Part shown: in pieces, positions 30,901-43,300 of the stretch
Layout: each line of letters opens with the position of its first letter
Position numbering within the stretch: the stretch's first letter is position 1
Source: Saccoglossus kowalevskii
Taxonomy: Eukaryota > Hemichordata > Enteropneusta > Harrimaniidae
Direction: 5' to 3'
NCBI RefSeq assembly: GCF_000003605.2
Contig: NW_003119428.1
Coordinates: 362,744 to 407,262 of the forward strand
Length of the DNA: 44,519 nucleotides
Made by a program: the position numbers and the translations under genes
The notes under the pieces: generated by a model
Seen by the model: the letters and a program-made list of their open reading frames with translations, nothing else
Told to the model about the DNA's origin: nothing
Database searches by the model: none

Positions 30901-33044
30901 CTTCTCGTATATGGAGAGTTTAAATGCATTATAAGACCTTTATAGTATTTCCATTTCAATTCTACAGTGCATTTTACCATGGTTACATAAAAGTAAAACA
31001 TGTCCCGATGACAGGTAAGATAAAATTTATTGTAAATGTATGCTATCGCCCAGTTACCCCGGTATGTGCTATTTTCTTGTTGTTAAATTAAAATGAAGAA
31101 AATTGAATCAAACGGGTTGAGTGACTGCAAAATCTAAGCCATGTTTCACACAGATATTCATTTGCCTAATTAATAAGATACTGAGGTTGTATCTCTAAAG
31201 GATCCGATTATTATAAAACTAATGGAGATGTTTTCTTTTTGTAATTTATTTATGGGAAAATTTACCATCAGAATTATGGCACCAGTTCTCATGGGACAAG
31301 AGTGTTTTTAATGGTTTTGTTTTTTTGTGTAATTTTGTTTCTGTAAACCACTTTGAAACATAGTACAGAGGGCTATATAAAATGTGTATAAATAATAATA
31401 ATAATTCTTTTTTTCATAACCCGTTTTTGGAATACAGATGTGAAAACAAAAATACAAATTAAATTATGGCGTGGGACCATCCAATTTTTCAGACAAATCT
31501 TGTTTTATGAAACACTAAATATTTGTATGAAATAAGGTGACACAAATTTTAAAGTTTCAAAGATTTATAAATACTTTGATGTGAGTAATCAACACTTATA
31601 GTTTGCTATTTAAAAACATACCATTTTTAGGTTAAAAAAAAATGAAATTTCATGAAATCTAATTTTGCAAATGATAGGCAAGATACTTGAGTAACCCTAA
31701 TTATGATTATCGCAGTTTGTTTTATTTTCTCAGTGTATTACTCACTAAGAAAGTAATTTACCACATATACGCGGTATATGAAATACAATAAAATGGAAGA
31801 TGCCATTTTAATTTTTTTGGTATAATAATAATTACGTTTCTCGACTACTAGTACTGTGAAACAATTTATTTTCACTATTTTGATGTTTTGAGCAAATTCA
31901 CTGTGTTTTAATTTCACGAATTTGAGAAACAATGAGTTTTAGTATTATTTTACATGTTCCGTAGATTCAATTCAGCATATTTTACCTATCAGCGAAAATT
32001 AACAGTAACAATATTGAATGGATTGAATACTGTTATGAAAACTTTGTTTGATTTCTAAGTCAACTCAATAACAATATTTACTTTACTTATTTTTCAGAAA
32101 ACCAGTTCAGATTCATCAGCTGCACTTTGATTTCATTCTGGCAAATATAATAGGAGATCAAATGGTTGCATGTCCATACAGGAAGTCAGGCTGTCTTCAC
32201 ATCGGTCAGCTGGAACAATTGGCGTCACATAAAAAATCCTGTAATTTCAACCCTAAGAACTTACCAGCATTTCTCCTTGCAAATAAAGAAAATTTAACTG
32301 GTCATGATCCAACACCAAGCTCTTCTCAACAGTGTGGTATGTATATTTTTATAATTCTGTATTGTTTTCTATTGGTATTTTGCATACACTTGAAATTATA
32401 CTGCCTTGAGATTTGTATATAATGTCATAGCTAGTAATATCTTGTAATAACAACGTTAGCCTGTACTAAGAAAAGTGTTTGAATGCTTAGTATGGGCTGA
32501 GTTACAGAGAACAGAGAAACAGAGAAATTAAAGTTAAATATCCACAATTGGGTCTAGCTGATATGCAAACAATTGGAACTTGATTTAATCTCAGCCATAC
32601 TAGAGTGTGGTCTGAACTTATGATTCAACAAATGTTAGTTTGAGAGTTGATATATTGTCATGTTCAACATATTGATTTGTAAGCAATGTGAAACCTTGAG
32701 TAGCCTCACATCGAGGACAGATTATCTAGATGTGATTATAAAATATAAAATATAAAACAAAAAACAAACAAACAAACATCATGGCTACCAATACAAAATA
32801 ACTTTGTATTTGTGTGTCGTCTATCATTATTCACCCAGCAGAAGAGGAGTAAGTAACTTATTTGCATTTTTCAGTTATTAATTTAGATGAAAGTGTGGAA
32901 GACGAGGACTCAGGAGATGAAGATGATGACGACGTGTTACCGACACCGGCAAAACCATCCTTAAAAATGAGATTATTTCAAAATGGTGGTGGTCAAAGAG
33001 AGTTACTTTGTTCTATGTTTAAAAATTCATCCAATAAAAGATGA
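27981..33044 (+). CDS. RING (C3HC3D) plus TRAF-type zinc-finger E3 ubiquitin ligase, 5 exons
   Basis: Exons: 27981-28030, 30300-30408, 30968-31014, 32098-32336 and 32875-33044. All phases fit, giving 204 residues and TGA. Residues 1-17 are MFKKRQRVEEEEVEEER. The RING spans residues 31-68 with ligands C31, C34, C46, H48, C51, C54, C65 and D68. The last ligand is Asp (CPDD), as in NRDP1/RNF41. A TRAF-type finger follows (C94, C101, H113, C117; VACPYRKSGCLHIGQLEQ). The C-terminus has an acidic run near residues 153-168 (DESVEDEDSGDEDDDD), then a basic tail. Expected role: E2-dependent ubiquitin transfer. It is shorter than NRDP1 (no C-terminal USP8-binding domain) and nearest in build to RNF151-like proteins, but I cannot name a one-to-one human orthologue. 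Substrate is unknown and no membrane segment is seen. Confidence 0.87.
28844..28986. mobile_element. Small inverted-repeat element
   Basis: CACAGTTGGAGGCG (28844-28857) is inverted as CGCCTCCAACTGTG (28973-28986). The inner parts also pair weakly (AAGATTGGTACGAACC against GGTTTGTAACCAGTCTT). Lies in intron 1 of the E3 ligase gene; no coding capacity. Confidence 0.6.
29503..30187. mobile_element. Non-autonomous DNA transposon, hAT-like ends (685 bp)
   Basis: Left end CAGGGATCTCGCCA is exactly inverted at the right end (TGGCGAGATCCCTG). Both ends are followed inward by GCTGGTCGG-type motifs. Inside there is no transposase frame; the right part repeats TTAATATTCAT. The CAGGG start resembles hAT elements, but I could not define an 8-bp target duplication. 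ATAGTACCAC occurs in both flanks, displaced by some bases on the left. Lies in intron 1 of the E3 ligase gene. Confidence 0.75.
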
Positions 33045-34917
33045 GTTTCTGAATAATGGTGATCATCAATCACTGATGAGTTGAATATCTTGACTACTGT
33101 AATATAAATGTTAAAGGAATTTTGTGCTGATATTGACATTGAGATTGGAGAAGGAAGGATGAGTGACTGTTGTCAGTTTACAAAGGCTTGTCATCGTGCA
33201 GCATAACATAGGTAAATCTGGCTGCCACGTCACTGTATGCCTTGATCCATGCCTGATGTCTTAGCTAAATAGACCTTTTTATATACCATCTAATGCCTCA
33301 ATCTTTATGACAATGTTTCCAACAGCAATATCTATTGATATGGTAATATGTTAAAATGATACTTTTTGAGAGGTTGAATCTGTATATATCGATTGTGGGT
33401 TTACTGGAGAAAGTGGAAACAAAACACAAAACAGACTCTAAGGTCCAACTAAAAGTAACGATAGTTTTATTTCTTTGCAATAATGATATAAAACATGATT
33501 TAATGAATTGCAAAATAAAAATACTAATTAAATTAAATTTGGATATTTTTATTTTATTAGGTGGTTTGTTTACTTATAGTGGGAGGAGGGAGGGGGGTCA
33601 AAATTATCAAATTAAGGATAATCCCAAGGAGATAGCATTTACTTGTGGATTATGTCTTGTACATCTGGGACTACCAACCCAGTATACTCTGCTAAAGTTG
33701 AAATCATTCTTGTTATCAGAATTATTTTTAGAATGGATATTGGATATGGACTGACAGTTTAAAAGTCCAAAGAAAAGACTTTCCGTAACTGAATAATGAA
33801 TCTCAATTGTTTGATCGATTTTAAAATTCAAAATGGCAGTCTGAGTGAGTGTATCACTATTGGGGAATGTCTAAAGTAGTTGTTGCCATGGAAACAAGTT
33901 TGGGTATGCAGATTTGTATTTGTTTTTATTTGAGTGAGAATTTGTAATGTTATTAAAATCAGTCTGCGATCCTTAATTTCAGTATTTTGATATTTTAAAA
34001 ACAATGAATTAATTGTACATCAGGATTCACCTAGAAGTCAAAGGTCGTCTTTGACTTACTAGAATATCATCACATACTAAGATACATGTAAAGGCGGCAG
34101 TCGTTGTGCCGCGTCCTGTTTGATATGGGACTCATAGCGACGTATACAACGCGTGTAAAATACATTGTTTATTTACATGAAATTCGAACACGCGCTGCGC
34201 TACGACCACTGCGCTTGTAGTTACTTGTTTCATATTTTTCTACAATACTGCCTTTGTATCCTGTGTATCAATACTAGATTTGTACAAACTTGCAAATAAA
34301 TTGAATTACTTTGTTTTTTAACATTCGTCTGCAAATGTATATATATTTCATTGCTCATTATAGTAACTGAATACTTGTGTATGTAATCATGCGTCGACTA
34401 CGAGCCGGGACAACGTGCATCCTGTCATTCCTACAAATATGATGGTAAATGTCTATTTAATGAAAATGAATTACAATACATACGATCAAGCCCCTGAAAG
34501 AAAGTAAACTAGCAAAAGTTATGTATTTCCATCCCTAGGAAAAAATATATATATTTTTTTCAGTTATCAACCTTTTTGCTGGGAACAGTTAAGTTTTCTG
34601 TGCAGTAAATTTCATGAAGGCATGAATATTTTTTATGTGTACAATATGTATAATTATTTTATAAATGTCAATTGATGGTTGGAAACAACCTGGCCAATCA
34701 CAACACCTTTATACGGATGTATAGTAATAAATCTGGTGAAGATTGAATGAAATCCACAAAGACTAATGAGCGTAACCAAACAATGGCTTCTGTCACTCGT
34801 GAAACTATATTTTTTGGATTTGAGTGAAGTGAAAGGTCTTCCTTTTCATACAAAAAATGAATGCCTTCTTTTAATTTTGTATTGATAAACTATGTTTAAT
34901 TTAAATCAAGTACAGTA
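33045..34917. other. Intergenic: E3 ligase 3' region
   Basis: Holds the 3' UTR of the RING gene. An AATAAA overlaps its last codons (33033-33038), probably too early to be used; another lies near 34295. About 34090-34240 is locally CpG-rich (CGTATACAACGCGTG and neighbours), but no gene is supported. Confidence 0.5.
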
Positions 34918-36671
34918 CAGTAAAACCCATGTTAGTGACAACCTCTATATAAAGACCACCTGTCTATAGTGACAACCTCTATATAAAAACCACCTGCCTA
35001 TAATGACAACTTTATATAATGACCATCTGTCTATAGTGACAACCTCTGTAAAGACCACCTGCCTATAGTAACAACCTCTATGTAAAGACCACCTGTCTTT
35101 AGTGACAACCTCTATATAAAGACCACCTGCCTATAGTGACAACCTCTCTATAAACCACTTGCCTATAGTGACAACCTCTATATAAAGACCACCTGCCTAT
35201 AGTGACATCTTCTATATACAGACCACCTGTCTATAGTGACAACCTCTATATAAAGACCACCTGTCTATAGTGACCACCTCTATATAAAGACCACCTGTCT
35301 ATAGTGACAACCTCTATATAAAGACCACCTGCCTATAGTGACATCTTCTATATAAAGAGCACCTGCCTATAGTGACAACCTCTATATAAAGACCACCTGC
35401 CTATAGTGACATCTTCTATATAGAGTACCTGCCTATAGTGACAACCTCTATATAAAGACCACCTGTCTATAGTGACCACCTCTATATAAAGACCACCTGT
35501 CTATAGTGACAACCTCTATATAAAGACCACCTGCCTATAGTGACATCTTCTATATAAAGAGCACCTGCCTATAGTGACAACCTCTATATAAAGACCACCT
35601 GCCTATAGTGACATCTTCTATATAAAGAGCACCTGCCTATAGTGACAACCTCTATATAAACCACCTGCCTATAGTGACAACCTCTATATAAAGACCACCT
35701 GTCTATAGTGACCAACTCTATATAAAGACCACCTGTCTATAGTGACAACCTCTGTAAAGACCACCTGCCTATAGTAACAACCTCTATATAAAGAGCACCT
35801 GCCTATAGTGACAACCTCTATAGAAAGACCACCTGCCTATAGTGACAACCTCTATATAAAGACCACCTGTCTTTAGTGACAACTTCTATATAAAGACCAC
35901 CTGCCTATAGCGACAACCTCTATATAAAGACCACCTGTCTTTAGTGACAACCTCTATATAAAGACCACCTGTCTATAGTGACAGCCTCTATATAAACCAC
36001 CTGCCTATAGTGACAGCCTCTATATAAACCACCTGCCTAAAGTGACATCTTCTATATAAAGACCACCTGTCTATAGTGACAACCTCTATATAAAGACCAC
36101 CTGTCTATAGTGACAACCTCTATATAAAGACCACCTGCCTATAATGACATCTTCTATATAAAAAGCACCTGCCTATAGTGACATCTTCTATATAAAGGGC
36201 ACCTGCATATAGTGACAACCACTATATAAACCACCTGCCTATAGTGACAGCCTCTATATAAAGACCACCTGTCTATGGTGACCACCTCTATATAAAGACC
36301 ACCTGTCTATAGTGACCACCTCTATATAAAGACCACCTGTCTATAGTGACAACCTTTGTAAAGACCACCTGCCTATAGTGACAGCCTCTATATAAAGACC
36401 ACCTTCCTATAGTGATCACTCTTTCAGCAATATTTTTGCAGAATCACCTGTTTTGAAACAAAAATAATAATTAACATTTTGATCATGAACAATTTTTAAT
36501 TTTCTCAAGTCAAACTCGTTTGAATCTGATCAACTCAAATAAATGTGTTTTTTTTTTTGCAACAGTATCATTTCATTATTTTCCAGACTATAAAGTATGA
36601 TTTGGTGATTCATAAAATAAATAATCAAACCTTCCTATAAAAATCACCTGTCTATAAAGACCATTTTACTG
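34918..36671. mobile_element. Short-TIR element (CAGTAAAA) containing a large minisatellite
   Basis: CAGTAAAA at 34918-34925 is inverted as TTTTACTG at 36664-36671. Degenerate repeat units reach the right end (ACCTGTCTATAAAGACC before TTTTACTG), which ties the ends to the array. The ends resemble pogo/Tigger-type MITEs, but no clean TA duplication is seen, so the class is tentative. Confidence 0.5.
34932..36418. repeat. 34-bp minisatellite, about 43 units
   Basis: The unit is CTATAGTGACAACCTCTATA followed by TAAAGACCACCTG(T/C). Variants alternate: GACATCTTC, GACCACCTC, AAGAGCACC and shorter units lacking AAGA. A block near 35271 recurs near 35473, so about six units form a higher-order repeat of about 202 bases. 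Confidence 0.97.
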
Positions 36672-37344
36672 AAGTACCATTGGTGATTGCTATACAGAAG
36701 GTCAGCAAGGGGTATTTTCATAAGCTGTAATCAATTGTTTTTATTTTCGTAATAATGTAATTTAAATAAATAAAAAAACGTAAAATTTATAGACATGGGC
36801 AAGATGTAAAATGTAATCACCTATTTTATATTCGTTCATAATTTGTGTCTGCATTTATACAAGGTGGTATAACTTAAGAACCATGTTATTTCTGGATAAG
36901 ACTCATTCTGCGCTCCGCCTTGTGCTGCTCTGGACGTATATTTGCCATGAAGTCCAACTTCACGTGACCCCGGGGTAATGCAACCATGTACAGTTATTTG
37001 ATGCACAGTGCCACATAAATGCTTTGTTTATTGTTGAATTTCAAGTAACACACTTTTTTTAAAAAAACACATCAATTTCACATAATGGTACACATAAATA
37101 AAAATAGTTCTTTGTCTGTCATTTCATTCGCAGACATAATTTTGACCAAAACTGATCTTGTTCGCATTATCTTTAATAGTGCGCACCAAAAGAAGCTATT
37201 TTGCGCTCCCAAAATGAAGCGCATGTACCGTACTAGTATATTATTCTGTCGATCGAAAAAACAAATACGCACATCTTTCGCATGTTGAGGGCGTTCACTT
37301 AACATGTTTGAGGTCATCGCCAGAGTCATCGTCTGAAATAAAAT
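36672..37344 (+). promoter_or_regulatory. ALG1 upstream region
   Basis: Contains TCACGTGAC (E-box, 36960-36968) followed by a short C/G-rich stretch, about 380 bases before the ALG1 ATG. The start site itself is not identifiable. No TATA box is obvious close to the ATG. Confidence 0.35.
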
Positions 37345-40300
37345 ATGGCAGCGTCCTACAGAGTCTGGGAAGGACTGGCTCTGTCGCTTGTATTATTGTT
37401 TTCTGCAACAATCGTCATTGCCTTTGATACGGGTGGTAACTATATATGCCTATGCCTGCTGTCGCTGATTCTTCTATTGTGTCTGGTATTGCGATTTCCC
37501 GGCATGGACAAGAGGGTCTGCGTACTTGTTCTCGGAGACATCGGTCGTCACCCACGTATGCAATATCATGCCCTGTCATTTGCAAGACATGGCTACCACG
37601 TTGATATGCTTGGATATGGAGGTATCGATTTTACTTTTTAGATTTGTGATTATTAACAGTCCGCAGACTAACTACTTTTAGTAGAAGGGTGTCTTAGTCT
37701 AGGAATAGTAGTAAATTTTATTTGACACGAAATCACGCAGGGAATACAAATACATAATTTATGATCAATTGAATGTATCACAGCACATCAATTAAAATGT
37801 TCAAAATATAACAAAATCACAAGTTTATAATTTATTAACATTTAAAATATCATTAACAAACGTGCCCAAATAGTTGACATTGAAACTCATTTGTGCTGAT
37901 ATATATTGGTGGGGGGGGGGGGTGTCGTCCGTAGCGGAATGGGCGTTGTTGAAATAGAATATTTCTGTTACGAAATGATGGTCATATGACTGAAGCAGAA
38001 TTAACTATACACACATGTCAAAAATGTATATATTTACAACACAAATATTCACCCAAAAAATGCCTTAATTTGTTTTTCAAGAAGCAAAAGTTTTTTTTGC
38101 ATAATTCTGACTGCAAGACTGGGATTCCAGATGACTACTTGTTTCTTGTTATCTTTAGGTTCAAAGCCACATGATGAACTCTTAAGTTGTAAAAATATCA
38201 CTTTACATGAAATGCCGCAAATTCCTGTTTTACCAAAATGTGAGTATTGTAAACGGCATAAGTGGTTTAACATGTTACCAAAATCCATATGTGTTTGTAT
38301 GGGTTCAGACATTGTGAGTACATTTGTGTTAACACTGTGGGCACATACATTAACATGTTACTAAAATCCATATGTGTTTGTATGGGTTCAGACATTGTGA
38401 GTGCATTTGTGTTAACACAGTGAACACATACATGAACATGTTACCAAAATCCACATGCGTTTGTATGGGTTCATACATTGTGAGTACATTTGTGTTAACA
38501 CTGTGAACACATACATTAACATGTCACCAAAATCCATATATGTTTGTATGGGTTCATACATTGTGAGTGCATTTGTGTTAACACTGTGAACACATACATT
38601 AACATGCTACCAAAATCCACATGCGTTTGTATGGGTTCATACATTGTGAGTACATTTGGGTTAACACTGTGAACACATACATTAACATGTCACCAAAATC
38701 CATATGCGTTTGTATGGGTTCGTACAAAATACTCAAAATAAATGTGAAATAATCATAAAAGCATTTTACATAAATAGCACATTTGTATGTAACAGCAATT
38801 AAAAAAAATAGAATGTTTATGCAATTCATAGAAACGCTGAATATCATCTGAGCAAGTAATGGAATTCAAAGTATGTGGTGAGGTCTGTGTCTGTGGAGCC
38901 TTACATCGAATTGCATTGGTCAGAGTTATTATCATGTTCGATTCGAACAAACAAATTACATGTATTATTAAAAAACTATATTAGTGACACGCGTATTTAT
39001 AATTGTTGCGGTATTGAAATAATGTTGCAATGTTGTTGTTCAAGATGTAAACTTCCCTGAGAATCACTAAGAAGCCGCTACAAAGTAACGCAGTTGGGAT
39101 TGAAATTTTTTTCTTGTCTGCCAAATTGCCTGCATTTGATCCATTTCACGAGCTGAATAGCGTTTTATGTTCGACGTTTAATAAGATTGTGCAATTGTGA
39201 GCAACACTTTTGTGTTCTTTAACTCTATAGTTGATATACCAGTACTATTTCTGTAATAACATTTCTGTAACAGATTTGATGTTTCATGTTTTCTTTTTAT
39301 TTGTAGTTATTCCAAGAATATTTCATTATGGATTCAAGATAATTCTTCAGTCTTTTATATTGGCAGTTTATCTTATGTTGGGAATTTCCAAACCAAAGCT
39401 GGTATTATTACAGGTAAGTCTGTTTGTGAGTGTGGTTGTGGGAGAATAGTTCTTGTCTGAAGGAGAAATTGTGGTGCATCTCAAATCACAGTTTTCAGAT
39501 TTATTGTTGATCACTTGGTTTACTGATATATAAGCCAACAAAAATTGGTTTCTGGTCAGTGTTAGACTGTCGACAGGCGAAGCATTTCACTCGAAGCATT
39601 TCACGCGAAGGACGTTAGTTAGAGAGACTGTCCTTGTCTGCAGGTTTCTAGTTGATATGAATAATTCATAGTTGATGCTGACATCACGAAATAAATTATA
39701 TTAACATAATGTATGCAGCTTTGTTCTAAATGGCTGACCTCCTGAATGTGTAGGCTGATACAGTTACTCCAACCAAAATAACAAAGAAAACTATTAAATC
39801 GCCTAGAACCAAGGAAACAATGTGCATTGTTTGTGTTGCAGTCAAATAAAAAACTATAGAAAACCAGAGGAGACTTTCGCGGGATCAACAGAACTACGCC
39901 ATGTGAAGAAATCAAATTTGTTGTGGCAGAGACGATCGATCTACATCTTGCCATCTTGTGCCTAACAGCACCCCATACTTTCTGTCCTGGTGTTCGCAAT
40001 TTACTCACGCATATTACGTGTATACACAATATTTATTAATAATAACGACTGTCGACAGTCTAGGTCAGTATGTGTCACTCAAATTTGTCACTTTTTAAGA
40101 TCATTATATCTGCATGTTTGAATGATGATTTATTTCATGCTGTTGATTAATAAATACATAATTCAGGCAAATTAATCAGTGTATTTAACTTGTTTTGGTT
40201 TGAAAAAAGTTTGGAATTAACTAATATTTTTTATTTCAGTATGTTTTTATAGCTGGTACTATGACAACCCAAGAATTTTTGGTGAAAACTACATGTATAT

Positions 40301-43300
40301 GTAACTGGATTGTCTTGAAATAACAGATATAATGACCCAACTGGAAATGAAAGTTCTGCACATCGAATACATCTAATACAGTGCTTGTCATTGTTGTGAT
40401 TCAAACTAGCTAAACCTTAGTAATTGTGTCATTCACATGAGAATGCATGGATCAACTGTTGCAGTCATTATCAGTTGGCCATCCCTAGATGGTGTTTTAA
40501 TTCACAGACATCTGAAACAAATATGCAAATATAGAAGGTGCAACTTCCCTTTGAAAGTCTGTATCAGTGCTCATATAACCCCATCAACTTCTCCCAGATG
40601 ATTGAAACAACCACAAATAAGATCTGTGTAGATAATTTACAACTTCCTTAGTATAGTCACAACATAGTTGCAATTTGAAAACAGACAACAACTTAGCCAT
40701 AGTGTAGCTGATCATTTTCATAACATTAGTCGTTGCTATATTGCAATGTTTTATAGGGACTTTCCTAAGGAGTTTGCTGACTCCCCGTTCCTGTTTGCCT
40801 CACTATAATGGAGAATTCAACCTTTTTCAGTCAAAACTTATAATTTGTTGTATCAGCTGATGTGATCTTTTATCATTTCAGAATCCTCCTGCACTGCCGA
40901 CAATCGGTGTAGCCAGCCTCATCTGCTTTCTGCGTGGCTCAAAGTTATTCATTGATTGGCATAATTATGGTTATACCATATTGAGTATGGCAGTTGGTAA
41001 AAAACATCCACTTGTAAAAATATCTAAATGGTAGGTCTACATGTATTAATTTTTCCCCTATTAATTTTTTCTTATATATTGTACTTTTTTTTTTATATTC
41101 TTCAATATTTCTGGAAATGAACTCTAATTTTGAAGCACAATTTTCAGTTATTACTCAAGAAATCTTTTGAAGGAAAGTGCAGACTATAAACAAGACTATT
41201 TTGTAAATTTGTTGTGAAAAGAGAGAACCGGAGGGGAAAAGGTTAATTTTGAACAGAATATATAATTTGACTTTCTGTATAATTGTTTTAAACATTTTAC
41301 AAAATGTGTAACTTAAAATATTTTTTTTTTTAATTTTATATTTTCACTATGTTAAAATATTTTTATTGACAGGTATGAGAAATTATTTGGTAGATTTTCT
41401 CACGATAATTTGTGTGTTACGAATGCTATGAAAGAAGATCTTGCTGTAAACTGGTCGATAAAAGCTGTTACAATGCACGACAGACCACCACTTATTTTTA
41501 AACAAACTTCAAAAAGTGAACAACACAAGGTGAGTCAAATGATCAACATTTTAACATTCCCAAAACAAAATTTGAGGAAGCCATTACAGTGACAAAATGT
41601 CCCTTTCTTTCTTTCGATAGCAATAACTCTTGGAGTTTATTGTAAATTTGCATCAAACTTTGGCAAAGATTGATTTGCTTTTATATGAACCTTTATCGTG
41701 TTTTAACCATTTCACCGCCAGACTTTCTCGCCCAAATTTTTCTGCACTTTTTTTCTAATGTTCTTCAGTATTTCTAGAAATGAACCTTAATTTGAGTAAA
41801 TTTTCAGTGTTTACTCAAAACATTTGGCTATTTTTGTCCTAATCATCTGAAGGAAAAGTGCAGACTATAAATACGAATACGACTATTTTGTAAATTTGTG
41901 ATGAATAGAGGGTGGTGAAAAGATTAATGTAAATATAAAACAAACTATAAATAAAATGGAAATAGCAGACTACAAACAATTGTTCATATTAAACTCACAA
42001 ATATGGTAAATTGGTACCCCTTAAGTTGCTGCAAAATATTATTTCATGAATATAAACATAATAAACACAAGCTTTTTATTTTACTTTTCTTAAAAATCAG
42101 TTATTTCTCAGGTTATCAAAAGACTATGCAGTCTTTGGTGCTTCAGAAAACAAGAAATACACAACAGCATTTACAAGAAAAACTAGTAATGGTGGTGTTG
42201 AATCAATAAATGAAAGACCTGCTTTGCTTATAAGCAGTACTAGTTGGACTGAAGATGAAGATTTTTCTATACTTCTTTCAGCTTTAGAAAGTAAATTTTT
42301 CTTTTATTTATTCAAGCATTGAATTGATGTGACATGCAATCAAGAGTCTGTGGTTGCTCGAGCCCCGAAAAAAAAGGTTTCTGGTCAATTTAATTTGGAC
42401 ATTAGCTGGGGATGATATGGATTCACCGCCATGCATGCATGTGTTTGGACATGCCTGGGTCAATCGCATTCATGTCAGGAGATGTATACACTGTCATTTT
42501 GATGTTTGAAAATGCATCAAAATCAAACATTTCTGCATCAAACAACCAGCCCTCAGTTGTGCTTGGATACAGAGGGAGCTAACAGTGAATTTTCATAAAG
42601 CATGGAGAATTCGATTACAATAATTTAACAAATGTCAGTCCCATCACAATGTTTTTCTATCATTTTTTTATAATTTATTGTTATTTTTTTCACAATTGCA
42701 TGTGATTTTATTCAATGATATTGAATTTTGAAAAAAGTTAAGAATGGTCATAGAAGTGTCAATATATTGAGCACTATAATTTTCCCCACAAAAATTTAGC
42801 ACAATTTTCAAATGCCGACAATCTTGTGGGTTTATTTTGGGAATTGTAACTGACTTCAAAGAGTTAATATCTGTGCAGTTAACAGATCGTTGGTATACTT
42901 AGTAAGATACAGGGAAGTTCTCTAATTAAAATTAGAAGCAAATACTGTAAAATACTTTATCTTCACTGGAATTAATTTTTGCTGAAATGCCATTTTATGT
43001 GTGTTATATGGAATTTATTTTCACTGATTTTTGGCGAGTTGAATGTAAAAGATAGGAAAAAAGGTATATTGGCTGGATTTTATTTTCACTGAATCATTCC
43101 TTCCTTCAGCAAAAATAGCGAAAATAAATTCCAAGCCAAAATAAAGTATTCCACAGTATCTATATTATAGTCACTGCATGATAATATAGTGTGATCTGTT
43201 AAAATTTTTTGCGAGAGACTAATTTGTGAACTTTTGTAGCAGTGAACATTTTTTCTATGACATTTACTGTCAGTGACTTTTACAAAATTTTGTCTTTAAA

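Noticed and set aside
32833-32850. Possible microexon (AAGAGGA between an AG and gtaagt) before the last E3 ligase exon
   Set aside because: Its length would break the frame between exons 4 and 5, which join cleanly without it.
42112-42290. Alternative ALG1 exon 6 acceptor (ttctcag at 42111)
   Set aside because: It shifts the frame after exon 5 and loses the LF.(K/R)L motif conserved with human; the acceptor at 42100 fits both.
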